IMG/VR virus record: IMGVR_UViG_3300036770_005052
Location: 80,423 to 144,422 of that record
Reading direction: 5' to 3' (one strand)
DNA: 64,000 bases
From: a virus
A model generated the notes under the pieces. It was given only the letters and a program-made list of their open reading frames with translations. It searched no databases and was not told the DNA's origin. A program made the translations under genes and the position numbers. Below are positions 19,401 to 26,987 of the stretch, piece by piece (positions within the stretch are counted from its first letter, which is position 1; every line of letters begins with the position of its first letter).

Positions 19401-19593
19401 TGGATTTGATGCATCACTAAGACATGCAGGTGTATCCGCACAAGAAGTTCAAGAAGTTCTTCCAGAAGCAGTTTGCCCTGCTCCTGCAAGCGATGAGTAT
19501 CTGACAGTTAAATATGAAAAACTTGTACCACTTCTTATTGAAGCAATTAAAGAATTAAGAGCAGAAATAAATGAGCTGAGGAGATCTAAATAG
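13465..19593 (+). CDS. Giant tail fibre/spike with C-terminal peptidase S74 chaperone domain
   Basis: 2042 residues. The N-terminus (GRILYVNPNDLDS, PFKTVQRALLES, TTILLFPGEH) resembles a DUF1565 right-handed beta-helix. The middle has beta-sandwich blocks related to those of the first fibre. Residues about 1550-1720 carry repeats of the GGVGIGKxLNVGG type. The end is a clear intramolecular chaperone: ASDERLKTNI with Ser1944 and Lys1949 as the expected catalytic pair, then GVSAQEVQEVLPEAV, YEKLVPLLIEAIKEL and a final coiled coil. Family knowledge: S74 domains drive trimerisation of the preceding beta-helix and then cleave themselves off. This is likely a long receptor-binding fibre expressed late. 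Confidence 0.9.
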   Translation: MPLNKLENFIKNTEGRILYVNPNDLDSTDSITNQGNSLAQPFKTVQRALLESARFSYLRGYNNDLTEKTTILLFPGEHLIDNRPGYAIYDNDPLGAYAVPPTGGVGVPAPQTLSLELDSVFDLTDPDNILYKFNSVYGGVIVPRGTSIVGLDLRKTKIRPKYVPNPTDPSATNSAIFRITGACYFWQLSIFDGDESGLVYTNPTYSTSIYQSTPTFSHHKLTCFEYADGVNPVGSYELTDLDMYYSKLSNAYNTYRNIDAKYPSEPLGFSKKAPEWEIVGAFASDPIDITGLFSGNGTTAGARVTVTTAFEHNLNSGTPIKIRDVSEGTYNVSTKVQEVLSPTQFTYLLTSFPINLDANPSVSGATVTVETDTVSGASPYIFNCSLRSVWGMNGMHADGSKASGFRSMVVAQFTAVSLQKDDRAFVKYNNVARAYEGVTISPVSGAALSSGSSQTDAELVYHLDQNAIYRNGWETSHIKISNDSFIQIVSVFAIGFNKHFDVQSGSDASITNSNSNFGQISLNAEGFKNAAFGKDNKAFITSIIPPRNIDEFDEDIIEWLSLDVGITTAYGNDTTDTSRLYLYGFTAKDSLPVSLTQGYRVGARKNDILYLSYNGVEYNAKIYMEDPSGVGLISAEKSYSVIGSPSNNIFTLNTPLNLLTTGEKVVINSEDGDLPENITEHIPYYVIKINSTQIKLATSYTNAILDNPITVYGGTNLIIKSRVSDKNAGEYGSPLQYDDTYQNWYIKVAEDNQIYNLLNTIGVQTLTETTDLSYIKRVSDGRALDEKLYKVRVVIPKEFANAKNPESGFVLQESSSTGARNSADFSRTTISTSDYDYKKNPRFIEKCTLQDNTVTVTTELPHNLKVGDIVIIKYVTDTINTTGDQTLGYNGYFKVTTIPNIMSFQYDIVDIKGKSHSPGVFTNDVTNRTTTLPRYERNDLKSNIFIYRNQVISPYIENSQDGIYHLYLLNASNTVSTEFTNLQYSQNSVDLYPQLDRDNFDSNPESSITFAKRNPIGDIVTNDLKRSVTRETVDKLLKDFGKGLRISNVSSTSSSATITIDRDHLLGGIVGYSALTGGSGHTPGTYYNVKLYNDLALSEWNGATAKVTVSGSGSVTNAEIIANGSAYTNNSTLYFDSLKIGGSASARITVSTSGISTSIGDVVQIAGAGTTTSNQYYRITSLPATNQIAVARTSGDASIASGQYALVIGPSVKISSTSYTSNTGLLTVNSSSAHGLLAGNRFRIIDSSNNNLGDYVVNERISLTSFTAFTYKSISASNGFILKHGLSANNGVSDTRGENLGVRGIPLYANESLKLQNSITTDTVIDVLPSTVGITTIAGRFPLGSYIQIDNEIMRITTSGSETTFGVIRGSLGTRQEDHDANSIIRKIEPIAVEFRRPSILRASGHTFEYMGFGPGNYSTGLPQVQIRALTDREEFLSQAQERSCGAVIYTGMNNKGDVYSGNTKTIASSGEIISYDIPKPTVTGQDPTKLSVVFDEVTVKERLLVEGGASATVLSQFNGPLTLNGQLRVKAKATFSRQVKISNTTPSTNKFTGALIINGGVGILENINVGGIGSFSNSQDSTTIANGSIVTNGGVGIEKRLNVGGAVGFTSTTDSTSGSTGAFVITGGVGIGKNLNVSGITNAENSTDSTLISNGSLTVQGGVGIRKRLNVGGAVGFTSTTDSTSTTSGALIVTGGVGIGKTVFIGGSLNVALTRSTTLGGTLSVVGNTNLSGTLGVAAGQATDLGGTLNVDGATTLQSTLDVTGSSTFNSNTTINGILDVNSGATIDNIRIGIANDNTIDTSTGGLTLDSSSGTTTISDNTTITGTLDVSANITGSSAISATGNISAGNRLIGQLQRSVRIVGSGVDSTFNNSSDVTVTLPDKTKITVSGSTDPGISNGFRENMTATRQGDADTLMFRGINGGTSVGSGGLTCAGDIIAFASDERLKTNIEPIENAVDKVLKLRGFTYNFNEIGEELGFDASLRHAGVSAQEVQEVLPEAVCPAPASDEYLTVKYEKLVPLLIEAIKELRAEINELRRSK
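19586..19592 (+). promoter_or_regulatory. T4-type late promoter motif (CTAAATA)
   Basis: CTAAATA sits inside the end of the S74 fibre gene, 23 bp before the oxygenase start. Confidence 0.35.
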
Positions 19594-19615
19594 TTTTATT
19601 ATTTGATTTTATATC

Positions 19616-20314
19616 ATGTTAAAATATAATACTGCTCAGATTTTTCCAACAACAATTTATGTTGGAGATATGGAAAATCACGAAAAATATAAAGAAGAAT
19701 TTTATAAATTATATCATAAATTTGATTACGAAGTTACGTCAGAAAATAATACTGTTAGTGAGGAATGTGGTAATCCATTAATTCATTTAGAAGAAAGTTT
19801 AGAACCACTTTTTTCTGAGGTAACTTCTCATGTAAAAAATTATATTCATAACGTTTTAAATTTAAGGGATTTATTTGATGTAACAATAACTAAAACATGG
19901 CTATCAAGAGCTAGAGAAATTAAAGATGAAATACCTTGGCATATACATTCAACAAGTCATATTTCTTTTACATATTACTTAAATACCCCTACAAATTCAC
20001 ATACAATAACTTTTTCTAATCAACATGAGCCAAATAGCTTATTTTTGGGTATGTCAAAATTTAATGAGGAAAAAGAAAAAAGATTTGTAGATTTTTATAA
20101 TGAAAATAATGCAACGACATTTTTTATTACCCCCGAAGAAGGAAAGATTGTTTTATTTCCAAGTAAACTAGTACATTCAACAAAATCCAAATCCGAAGAA
20201 TTTAGTGGAGAAAGATTAGCAATAGTTGGAGATATTTCATTAATACTGAGAGAAGAGTATCTTTCATTTTCTATGGGGTATGTAAATGAAAAATATTGGA
20301 AAAAATTCAAATGA
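19616..20314 (+). CDS. 2OG-Fe(II) oxygenase-like protein (fibre-locus)
   Basis: 232 residues. The pattern WHIHSTSHISFTYYLN (His109/His111), GKIVLFPSKLVHS (His187) and an Arg in ERLAIVGDIS fits the 2OG-Fe(II)_Oxy_5-type family, where H-x-H replaces the classic H-x-D. These are cytosolic dioxygenases using 2-oxoglutarate and O2. The substrate is unknown. It lies between an S74 fibre and a glycine-rich adhesin, so virion-protein hydroxylation is possible but unproven. Confidence 0.75.
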   Translation: MLKYNTAQIFPTTIYVGDMENHEKYKEEFYKLYHKFDYEVTSENNTVSEECGNPLIHLEESLEPLFSEVTSHVKNYIHNVLNLRDLFDVTITKTWLSRAREIKDEIPWHIHSTSHISFTYYLNTPTNSHTITFSNQHEPNSLFLGMSKFNEEKEKRFVDFYNENNATTFFITPEEGKIVLFPSKLVHSTKSKSEEFSGERLAIVGDISLILREEYLSFSMGYVNEKYWKKFK

Positions 20315-20317
20315 AAA

Positions 20318-20324
20318 ATAAATA
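20318..20324 (+). promoter_or_regulatory. T4-type late promoter motif
   Basis: ATAAATA, 22 bp before the start of the glycine-rich adhesin, in an A/T-rich gap. Confidence 0.5.
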
Positions 20325-20346
20325 ATAAAAAACTCATAATAAACCA

Positions 20347-21345
20347 ATGGCATTACAATCTACTGGACAAATTTCTTTCAGTGATATAAGTAAAGAATTT
20401 GGAACACCTACTAGAAGAAACCTTGGTGCTTATAGAGTTAGTGAAAATTATGGGTCTCTAACAAATCTTCCTCTTGCAGAAGGAATACCTCAAAGTGGTG
20501 AAATAAAATTTAGTGATTTTTATAACAAAAGACTTAACATTGTTATCGTATTTGGAGGAGGGAGTCGCCTTACTGCAAGAACATATTATAATGCAAATGC
20601 TGTTAATGTTGTTGGAAAATTTAGAACAAGACCATCAAGCAGTTCTGGCTGTAGAATTTTAATAAATTTGGCATCCGGAACTTATTCATCAATTAATTGG
20701 AGTAGAAATTATTGTGCATTTAAGACAGGTGGATGGGATACTGATACAACGTTAAGATTAATCATTGCTTCGGGAGCTGGTGTCTATGGTTCTGGTGGTG
20801 ATGGGGGTAGAGGACAGTTTAGTGTATCCGATGGTGGGGATGGTTCTAGTGCATTGGGAATAGAGTATCCAACTACAATAATTAATGATGGATATGTTCA
20901 ATGTGGCTATGGTGGTGGAGGAGGAGGTGGATTTGGAACTTCCGACCCAGATAAAAATACAAGAGACTTTGGGGCACCGGGTGGTGGTGGAGGAGGAGGT
21001 GCAGGAATTCCTGCTGGGCGAGGTGGCTCGGCAGGTGGTGGTGGATATAATACTAATGGGGCAAGCAGAGGAAATAGTGCAACACAAACTATTGGTGGAT
21101 CAGGTGGTGGGGGAGGAAGCGGAGGCGGAGCAAGTGGAGGTCGTGGTGGTGATGGTGGAGGGACAAATAATGGAGGAGGTCAAGGAGGTAATCGTGGAGA
21201 TGGAAATATAACTGGAGGTGAAGGAAGAGCTGGTCAAGCAGGAGCAAATGGATATGGAATTATTATTGGACCTAGTGGTTCTATAGTTTCTTTAACTGGC
21301 GCCGGAACAGTTTTAGGTGGTCAAACTAACGGCACAGTTCTATAA
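20347..21345 (+). CDS. Glycine-rich adhesin-like fibre protein (gp38-like architecture)
   Basis: 332 residues. The N-terminus (QISFSDISKEFG, SGEIKFSDFYNK) is the short attachment repeat common to phage fibre proteins. Residues about 140-310 are dominated by polyglycine runs (GGGGGGGFG, GGGGGGGAG, GGSGGGGGSGGG) separated by short variable stretches, ending in a compact beta tail (GIIIGPSGSIVSL). The design resembles gp38 adhesins of T-even phages, where polyglycine-II sheets hold variable receptor-binding loops. Sequence homology to gp38 itself cannot be judged here. Likely a receptor-binding tip protein. Confidence 0.75.
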   Translation: MALQSTGQISFSDISKEFGTPTRRNLGAYRVSENYGSLTNLPLAEGIPQSGEIKFSDFYNKRLNIVIVFGGGSRLTARTYYNANAVNVVGKFRTRPSSSSGCRILINLASGTYSSINWSRNYCAFKTGGWDTDTTLRLIIASGAGVYGSGGDGGRGQFSVSDGGDGSSALGIEYPTTIINDGYVQCGYGGGGGGGFGTSDPDKNTRDFGAPGGGGGGGAGIPAGRGGSAGGGGYNTNGASRGNSATQTIGGSGGGGGSGGGASGGRGGDGGGTNNGGGQGGNRGDGNITGGEGRAGQAGANGYGIIIGPSGSIVSLTGAGTVLGGQTNGTVL

Positions 21346-21351
21346 TAAATA
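21345..21351 (+). promoter_or_regulatory. T4-type late promoter motif
   Basis: ATAAATA right after the adhesin stop and followed by a run of eight T. It lies 18 bp before the oxygenase ATG. Confidence 0.45.
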
Positions 21352-21369
21352 TTTTTTTTATTGATCAAT

Positions 21370-21942
21370 ATGAGAAATCATGATAATTTTTTAGGAATAT
21401 ATGAAAACTGCTTTGATAGTGAATACTGCAAAAAATTTATAGAGCATATAGATTTGCTAGAAGAACGTAGTATTGTTTTACCGACGCCAGAATTAAATCA
21501 TAGAGTTGATGACCATGGTGTATTTTTTTCTCATGATTATAATTTAAAATCATGGAGTTGGTTGGGTGAATCATTTTTACCAAAAATTCAACATCATGTT
21601 CAAAATTATATGGAAAAATATTCAATTTTGATGAAAAGTCGCTTTTTAATGCACGATATAAAAGCAAAAAAAATAGATTGTGGTGGAGGATTTCATGAAT
21701 GGCATTATGAAAACAGTTGTTTTGCCGCATTAAATCGAATTTTAGTTGTACAATTATATCTTAATACAATTGAAGAGGGTGGAGAAACAGAATTTTTATA
21801 TTTAAATAAAAGAGTAAATGCCGAAGAAGGAAAAATATTGATATTTCCTGCAGGGTTTACGCACACTCATAGAGGCAATCCACCAATAAATCAAACTAAA
21901 TACATAGTTACGACATGGGTACTGTTGCAGGAGGATAAATGA
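21370..21942 (+). CDS. 2OG-Fe(II) oxygenase family protein
   Basis: 190 residues from the ATG at 21370; an in-frame TTG lies 9 bp upstream. Motifs: FHEWHYEN (His112 and Glu114 as likely metal ligands), GGETEFLY, GKILIFPAGFTHTHRG (His165 or His167, and Arg168) and KYIVTTW. This is the prolyl-4-hydroxylase-like dioxygenase fold often carried by cyanophages. The substrate is unknown. It is unrelated in detail to the oxygenase at 19616, so the locus carries two different types. It overlaps the next start by 4 bp. Confidence 0.8.
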   Translation: MRNHDNFLGIYENCFDSEYCKKFIEHIDLLEERSIVLPTPELNHRVDDHGVFFSHDYNLKSWSWLGESFLPKIQHHVQNYMEKYSILMKSRFLMHDIKAKKIDCGGGFHEWHYENSCFAALNRILVVQLYLNTIEEGGETEFLYLNKRVNAEEGKILIFPAGFTHTHRGNPPINQTKYIVTTWVLLQEDK

Positions 21943-22286
21943 ATTTAATTTTTAAAATTGTAGAATATCTTGAAGAAACAGATCAAATTATTATTAAATT
22001 TAGCAGACAAAATTCACCAAAGCCAATAGATGAATATCCTCCAGTAGCAATTGATTGTTGTAATATTGATCAAAGTGATTATCACCAATTTGTATGTTCA
22101 ATTATGAGATATGGTATTGATATTGTTTTGAAACAAGAAGAAGAAGAACCCACTCTTCTAGAAAATGTCCCATCCGAACTTTTAGAATCTACAAATGCTA
22201 AAGATCATGTTAATCGTATTATTTCGTTAAGTGCAATGGAATTGGTGGCATCTTCATATAGAATGAATAAAATTAAATTAGATTAA
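21939..22286 (+). CDS. Conserved small cyanophage-type protein
   Basis: 115 residues, coupled by an ATGA overlap to the oxygenase. It starts with a beta-like stretch (LIFKIVEYLEETDQIIIKFSR), has a CC pair in VAIDCCNID, and ends in a helical segment (LSAMELVASSYRMNKIKLD). No enzyme motif is seen. Its place between fibre and oxygenase genes suggests a late or structural-accessory role. Confidence 0.7.
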   Translation: MNLIFKIVEYLEETDQIIIKFSRQNSPKPIDEYPPVAIDCCNIDQSDYHQFVCSIMRYGIDIVLKQEEEEPTLLENVPSELLESTNAKDHVNRIISLSAMELVASSYRMNKIKLD

Positions 22287-22298
22287 AATAAAAAAATT

Positions 22299-22910
22299 TT
22301 GAATGTGATAAAAAAATTTTCTGGTAAAGATACGAATATTATTGTTACCAGGTATGACGAAGGTTTATCTTGGATTAAACCTTATCTTGAGTATTCGATT
22401 ATTTACAATAAGGGTAAAGATGATCTCAAATATCCATCATTTAAATTGCCTAATATTGGTTTAGAGCATCATAGTTGGGTTTATCATATTGTAAATCATT
22501 ATGATAATTTACCGAATTATCTAATTTTTTTGCAAGGAAGTCCACATTATCATTTTATAGGTAATGTGGAAAGATTTTTGGATAGATTTTTAGATTTGGA
22601 TAGAAGAAAAAATATTCAAACAGAAGACTTTGAATATATACCTCTCACAGACTGGTACACAACAGAACCCATAAATTACACAGAGGTAGTTGAAACTTAT
22701 CAAGAACTTTTTGGCACAATTCCCCACTTTAAACATATTGAGTATGCAACTTGTGGACAGTTTTGCATATCTTCGAATAGAATTAAACATTATCCAAAAA
22801 GTTTTTATGAAAAATACTTAGCCATCTTTGAAAGAAAAAATAATATTGATTACGCATATACTGCGGAGAGAATGTGGTCTTTATTTTACTCTCAAAAATA
22901 TCTTAAATAA
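22299..22910 (+). CDS. DUF3431 family protein
   Basis: 203 residues from a TTG start (GTG at 22305 is the alternative). Motifs typical of DUF3431 are visible: IVTRYDEGLSWI, IYNKG, LPNIGLEHHSWVYHIVNHYDNLPNYLIFLQG. The family is found next to glycosyltransferases and may act on glycans, but no reaction is established. Here it sits among fibre genes, which would fit glycan modification or recognition (inference). Confidence 0.75.
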   Translation: MNVIKKFSGKDTNIIVTRYDEGLSWIKPYLEYSIIYNKGKDDLKYPSFKLPNIGLEHHSWVYHIVNHYDNLPNYLIFLQGSPHYHFIGNVERFLDRFLDLDRRKNIQTEDFEYIPLTDWYTTEPINYTEVVETYQELFGTIPHFKHIEYATCGQFCISSNRIKHYPKSFYEKYLAIFERKNNIDYAYTAERMWSLFYSQKYLK

Positions 22911-22913
22911 ATA
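22907..22913 (+). promoter_or_regulatory. T4-type late promoter motif
   Basis: ATAAATA overlaps the stop of the DUF3431 gene, 20 bp before the next fibre gene. Confidence 0.5.
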
Positions 22914-22932
22914 GTTCTAAAACCAATATAAA

Positions 22933-25191
22933 ATGGCAAATTATACAAAGTCATTTAATTTTAGAAATGGTGTTCAGGTTGATGACACCAACTTTATAGT
23001 AAATGCCAATGGATTGGTTGGAATTGGAACCAGCATTCCAAGAGAAATTTTAGATGTTCATGGAAATACTAAGATCGTTGGTCTACTTTCTGCGACTCGT
23101 ATTTACACTGAAGATATTAACGTATTAAGAAGTGGTTCTAATAGTTTAACCGTAGGTATTGTATCAATTTCTTCTGGAATTATAACAGCAACTTCTGGAA
23201 TAATTACATATTATGGTGATGGTGGAAATTTAATTAACTTACCAACGTCACAATGGATAGATGTTGATAGTGGATTTGGTTATACTAGCATATATGCATC
23301 AGGAAATGTTGGTATAGCAACAACATTTCCAAATTATACCTTGCAAATTGGAGGAAATCCTTCAATTCATAATGGTATCGGAATTAATTCAAGAGGATCA
23401 ATAGTAGCAACTGGTATTGTAACTGCAAATAAATTTGTTGGAATAGGATCAGATTTAACTTTATTAGATGCATCCAACATTTCTTCTGGAACTTTAAGCA
23501 ACTCCAGATTGCCATCAATTATCAGTGTAGGTGGTAGTATAAGTGCAGGAACTGGAATATATGGCGACACATTAAATATTGCTGGTAATATTACTGCAAA
23601 TGATATTAGTGCAGATGGTAATTTACTTACAAATTTAAACGCTACTAGTATTTCTTCTGGAACTCTAAACAACTCCAGATTGCCATCAGATATTACTGTT
23701 TCTGGCACAATTACTGCAGCATCTCTTAGTGGATCTGGAACTAATATAACAGCAATTAATGCGAGTAATATTTCATCTGGAACTTTAAATAATTCAAGAT
23801 TACCATCTAATATTAATATTTCGGGAATTATTACTGCAACTAGAATTAATGGAAGTACATTAACATTATCACAAAATATTAATGCACCTAGTGGTATTGT
23901 AACTGCAAATAAATTTATTGGAATAGGATCAGAATTAACTTTATTAGATGCATCCAACATTTCTTCTGGAACTCTAAACAACTCCAGATTGCCATCAGAT
24001 ATTAGTGTTTCTGGGACTATAACAGCATCTAATGGATTTGCTGGAAATATTGCTGGAAATGTAACCGGAAACGTTATTGGTGATTTAACTGGAACGGCAT
24101 CTTTAGCTAATAATCTTACTGGTTCTCCAGCTATTGTAGTAAGTAATATTAATAGCAATTTTTCTAATTTGGGTGTTTCTACATTAACAAGTGCTTATGT
24201 TCAAAATAGTATTGGAGTTGGTACACTTTCTCCAAATGCAACTGTTCATATTAGAAAAACATCAAGTCCAACATCACTTCAAATAACTAGTGATGCCGAT
24301 GAATCCTACATTACAATAGGAAGTTCAGAATCTAGATTGGGAAGTAATGGTGAAATTAAATATGGAAACATAAGTGGAATATATCCATATAGTTCTTCAA
24401 AAACCTTAGATATTATAAACTATTCTTTAGGAAATATCAATCAATATTTACATTTAGGAACACTACCAGGAATTGGAACTGGAAACTTTAATTGGATTTA
24501 TGGTCAAACCAACAATATTTTGTTGACACTGACCTATGAAGGTAAAATGGGAATTGGTGTCACAGATCCAATCAATACATTTGAAGTTGTTGGCACTTCA
24601 ACAGTGACTAATAACTCATACGTTGGAAATGATTTTTCAGTAAGTGGAAATGCAACAATTGGTGGAAATTTAACAATCAATGGTTCTTTATCTTCTCAAG
24701 GAGCTATAAATTCGGATGTTGCAGGAACCCTTACTGGAAATGTTAATTCCACTAGTGGAATTTCTACATTTAATGATGTAAATACAATTTCTTTAAATGT
24801 AACTAATTATGTTGGAATAGGAACTACTACCGATGGTGGAACACCTTTAAAAATAAACAAAGGTGTTAATGCAAGATCATTTATAGTATCTACAGATGGT
24901 TCAATAGGAATACAAACAAGTGAAATTCAAGACAATACAATTTTAACTGCAATTAGTGGTTCTTCTGTATTTTTATCAGTTGGTGTTGGTACAACTGCTT
25001 TACGTTCATCTGCAGATTTTGCAAATGCTGGTGGACCTGCGGGTATTAATTATAATTTTATGATTCTTCCAAAAGTTACTACAACTGAAAGAGATAATTT
25101 CACAGGTGTAACTAATGGATCAATAATTTATAATACCACGACCAATAAATTCCAAGGATATGCTGCTGGTTCTTGGATTGATCTTCATTAG
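22933..25191 (+). CDS. Repeat-rich tail fibre protein
   Basis: 752 residues. The N-terminus is MANYTKSFNFRNGVQVDD-FIVN-GLVGIGTS-P, a common cyanophage fibre start. The middle has at least four copies of NISSGTLNNSRLPS-I separated by VSGTITA-type strands. The C-terminus contains GIGTTALRSSADFANAGG and ends NGSIIYNTTTNKFQGYAAGSW-DLH, the usual final strand motif of phage fibres. It probably forms a trimeric beta-structured fibre. No chaperone domain is present. Confidence 0.85.
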   Translation: MANYTKSFNFRNGVQVDDTNFIVNANGLVGIGTSIPREILDVHGNTKIVGLLSATRIYTEDINVLRSGSNSLTVGIVSISSGIITATSGIITYYGDGGNLINLPTSQWIDVDSGFGYTSIYASGNVGIATTFPNYTLQIGGNPSIHNGIGINSRGSIVATGIVTANKFVGIGSDLTLLDASNISSGTLSNSRLPSIISVGGSISAGTGIYGDTLNIAGNITANDISADGNLLTNLNATSISSGTLNNSRLPSDITVSGTITAASLSGSGTNITAINASNISSGTLNNSRLPSNINISGIITATRINGSTLTLSQNINAPSGIVTANKFIGIGSELTLLDASNISSGTLNNSRLPSDISVSGTITASNGFAGNIAGNVTGNVIGDLTGTASLANNLTGSPAIVVSNINSNFSNLGVSTLTSAYVQNSIGVGTLSPNATVHIRKTSSPTSLQITSDADESYITIGSSESRLGSNGEIKYGNISGIYPYSSSKTLDIINYSLGNINQYLHLGTLPGIGTGNFNWIYGQTNNILLTLTYEGKMGIGVTDPINTFEVVGTSTVTNNSYVGNDFSVSGNATIGGNLTINGSLSSQGAINSDVAGTLTGNVNSTSGISTFNDVNTISLNVTNYVGIGTTTDGGTPLKINKGVNARSFIVSTDGSIGIQTSEIQDNTILTAISGSSVFLSVGVGTTALRSSADFANAGGPAGINYNFMILPKVTTTERDNFTGVTNGSIIYNTTTNKFQGYAAGSWIDLH

Positions 25192-25194
25192 TAC

Positions 25195-25223
25195 TTGACA
25201 TAAGATTAAAAACCATATAGACT
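25195..25223 (+). promoter_or_regulatory. Putative sigma70-like promoter
   Basis: A perfect TTGACA at 25195-25200 follows the fibre stop. The best -10 at 17-bp spacing is TAGACT (25218-25223), with TATAGA at 15 bp as the alternative. It would drive the helicase with a leader of about 110 nt. Confidence 0.45.
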
Positions 25224-25289
25224 ACCTTTGTCCTGGTTGAAGATAAGACTTAGCTTTCTTTAAGACACTTTAGAAACCGTCCACTACAA

Positions 25290-25309
25290 CCCCGTCAAGG
25301 GGATTTTTT
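25290..25309 (+). terminator. Hairpin terminator upstream of the helicase
   Basis: CCCC-GTCAA-GGGG, then A and six T. The stem is short (4 GC pairs) but the T-run is good. As in the downstream cassettes, a TATAAT follows within 15 bp. Confidence 0.55.
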
Positions 25310-25314
25310 ATTGC

Positions 25315-25320
25315 TATAAT
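25315..25320 (+). promoter_or_regulatory. -10 element directly after the terminator
   Basis: TATAAT 24 bp before the helicase start. The -35 region falls in the hairpin and is weak. The arrangement matches the terminator/promoter cassettes of the small-gene array. Confidence 0.5.
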
Positions 25321-25343
25321 ATCAAGACAGTCAACCAAACATC

Positions 25344-26576
25344 ATGTTTCAACTTCGTCCCCACCAACAACGTGGTCTTGATGCCATGATCAAACATCTT
25401 AAAGGTCAATTGGTCATGCCCACGGGTTCTGGTAAGACTCCTACGATGATCTTTGATGCTAAAAATCAATTTGACAATCATTACGGAGAAACTCTGATCG
25501 TTGTAGTTGCTCCGCGTATTCTACTTTCTGAACAACTTTCTAGTGAGTTTCTTGAGTTTATCGATAATGCTTCCGTGATGCATGTTCACACTGGTGAAAC
25601 CCATCATTATAGTAGTACTAGTCCAAGTGCAATTCGTTCCTGGGTAGATAACACCAGGGGACATAAGATTATTTTTACAACTTATAATTCTCTTTGCCGT
25701 ATTCAAAAGGCAGACATTCATGTGAATACGATTTACTTTGATGAAGCACATAATAGTGTTAAGAAGTCATTCTTTGAGTCAACTGAATATTTTTCAGGGA
25801 ATGCAGATCGTTGTTATTTCTTCACTGCTACACCAAAACACAGTGCAACGATTTCTAAACCTGGAATGAATGATTCTAGGGTTTATGGGCAGGTGATCTG
25901 TAATGTTTCTGCACCAGAGTTGGTTGATGCTGGATTTATTCTTCCAGCTAAAGTTTCAGTTCAAAAAATTGATCTGGTGCGTGATAAAGATTATGGTGCT
26001 GAGCGTGACTGTATGACTCTTCTTGACACGATTATCAATGAAGATCATATGGATAAAGTTTTGGTTGCGGCGCCGAATACTAAGGTTTTGATGCGTATGC
26101 TTGCGGAAACTGAATTCATGACCGAAATTCAGTCTTATGGCTATGATGTGATGTGGATTACTGCAAAGTACGGTGCATTCATCAATAACAAAAAGGTTTC
26201 GCGTGAGGTATTCTTCGATACCTTGACTGCATGGGGTAAAGATTCTGATAAAAAATTCATAATTCTTCACTACAGCATTCTGTCAGAAGGGATCAACTGC
26301 CCTGGGTTGACATCCTGCATCATGATGCGTAATATGGATGTGATCCAGATGTGTCAGACCATTGGTAGAGTGATTCGCCTGCATCCAAACGATTCCAAGC
26401 GCATTCAAGCTGGAGAGATCGCCTCAGGGGATCTTCAGAGCTACTCCAAGGCATTTGGAATGATTCATGTACCAGTTTATGCTAATACTGGTATTGCCAC
26501 CGCTAAGCGCCTTCAGAGCGTCGTTGACACTGTTTTTACACAGGGTCAACCTGCAATTTCTACAATCAAACTCTAA
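25344..26576 (+). CDS. uvsW: UvsW-like SF2 DNA helicase
   Basis: 410 residues. Q-motif region RPHQQRGLDAM; Walker A PTGSGKT (26-32); DEAH box (133-136); motif III-like TAT (161-163); C-terminal RecA motif VI QTIGRVIR (338-345). It is about the size of the UvsW-type helicases of T4-like cyanophages, though slightly shorter than T4 UvsW (503 residues) and without its small N-terminal domain. Family role: recombination-dependent replication, branch migration and R-loop removal. Led by its own terminator/promoter region. Codon use is more GC-rich than the fibre genes around it. Confidence 0.85.
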   Translation: MFQLRPHQQRGLDAMIKHLKGQLVMPTGSGKTPTMIFDAKNQFDNHYGETLIVVVAPRILLSEQLSSEFLEFIDNASVMHVHTGETHHYSSTSPSAIRSWVDNTRGHKIIFTTYNSLCRIQKADIHVNTIYFDEAHNSVKKSFFESTEYFSGNADRCYFFTATPKHSATISKPGMNDSRVYGQVICNVSAPELVDAGFILPAKVSVQKIDLVRDKDYGAERDCMTLLDTIINEDHMDKVLVAAPNTKVLMRMLAETEFMTEIQSYGYDVMWITAKYGAFINNKKVSREVFFDTLTAWGKDSDKKFIILHYSILSEGINCPGLTSCIMMRNMDVIQMCQTIGRVIRLHPNDSKRIQAGEIASGDLQSYSKAFGMIHVPVYANTGIATAKRLQSVVDTVFTQGQPAISTIKL

Positions 26577-26597
26577 TTTTTAACAGGAGATCTTATT

Positions 26598-26741
26598 ATG
26601 TTTTGTGAAGTTAAGCTTTACGTTGCTGGTAAAATTTTTTACGAAACTGTGATTGCTCGCGACTATGCGGAAGCCAGGCTTGTTGCAAAAACACGCAATC
26701 CAAATGCTACAATTATGGGTGTAACTGCTGTGGTTCGATGA
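26598..26741 (+). CDS. Conserved 47-residue cyanophage protein
   Basis: Starts MFCEVKLYVAGKIFYETVIA after a strong AGGAGA ribosome site 9 bp upstream. One ferredoxin-like half (beta-alpha-beta) is suggested by EVKLYV, DYAEARLVAKTRNP and ATIMGVTAVVR. It resembles a small protein common in marine cyanophages. Overlaps the next gene by 4 bp. Function unknown. Confidence 0.75.
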   Translation: MFCEVKLYVAGKIFYETVIARDYAEARLVAKTRNPNATIMGVTAVVR

Positions 26742-26965
26742 ACATTCAAAATGAAGGTATTTTAGATCCTGTTCCTGGTGAACCTAATGGGTTTGTCTCA
26801 AAAAATGGAGAATGGGCGGCAATTCCTTGGGGAAAGAAGTTCATTATTGTTTATAAGGGGCAACAAGTTCACACTGCAAAAAACTACAATTCTGCTAAAT
26901 CTTACATTCAAAAGTCCACAAAAGGTTCATCGGTTTCAACTTTGGATCAATTTTTGTCCGAGTAA
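26738..26965 (+). CDS. Hypothetical protein
   Basis: 75 residues, ATGA-coupled to the previous gene. The middle has a beta-strand pair (WAAIPWGKKFIIVYKGQQVHT) followed by a helical, Ser/Lys-rich tail ending TLDQFLSE. No known family. Confidence 0.65.
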   Translation: MNIQNEGILDPVPGEPNGFVSKNGEWAAIPWGKKFIIVYKGQQVHTAKNYNSAKSYIQKSTKGSSVSTLDQFLSE

Positions 26966-26987
26966 ATACACATAATGCTTTAATTCA

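Noticed and set aside
23367-24158. 263-codon minus-strand open frame in the repeat-rich fibre
   Set aside because: It mirrors the repeated SSGTLNNSRLPS codons, has no ribosome site or promoter, and overlaps a clear fibre gene.
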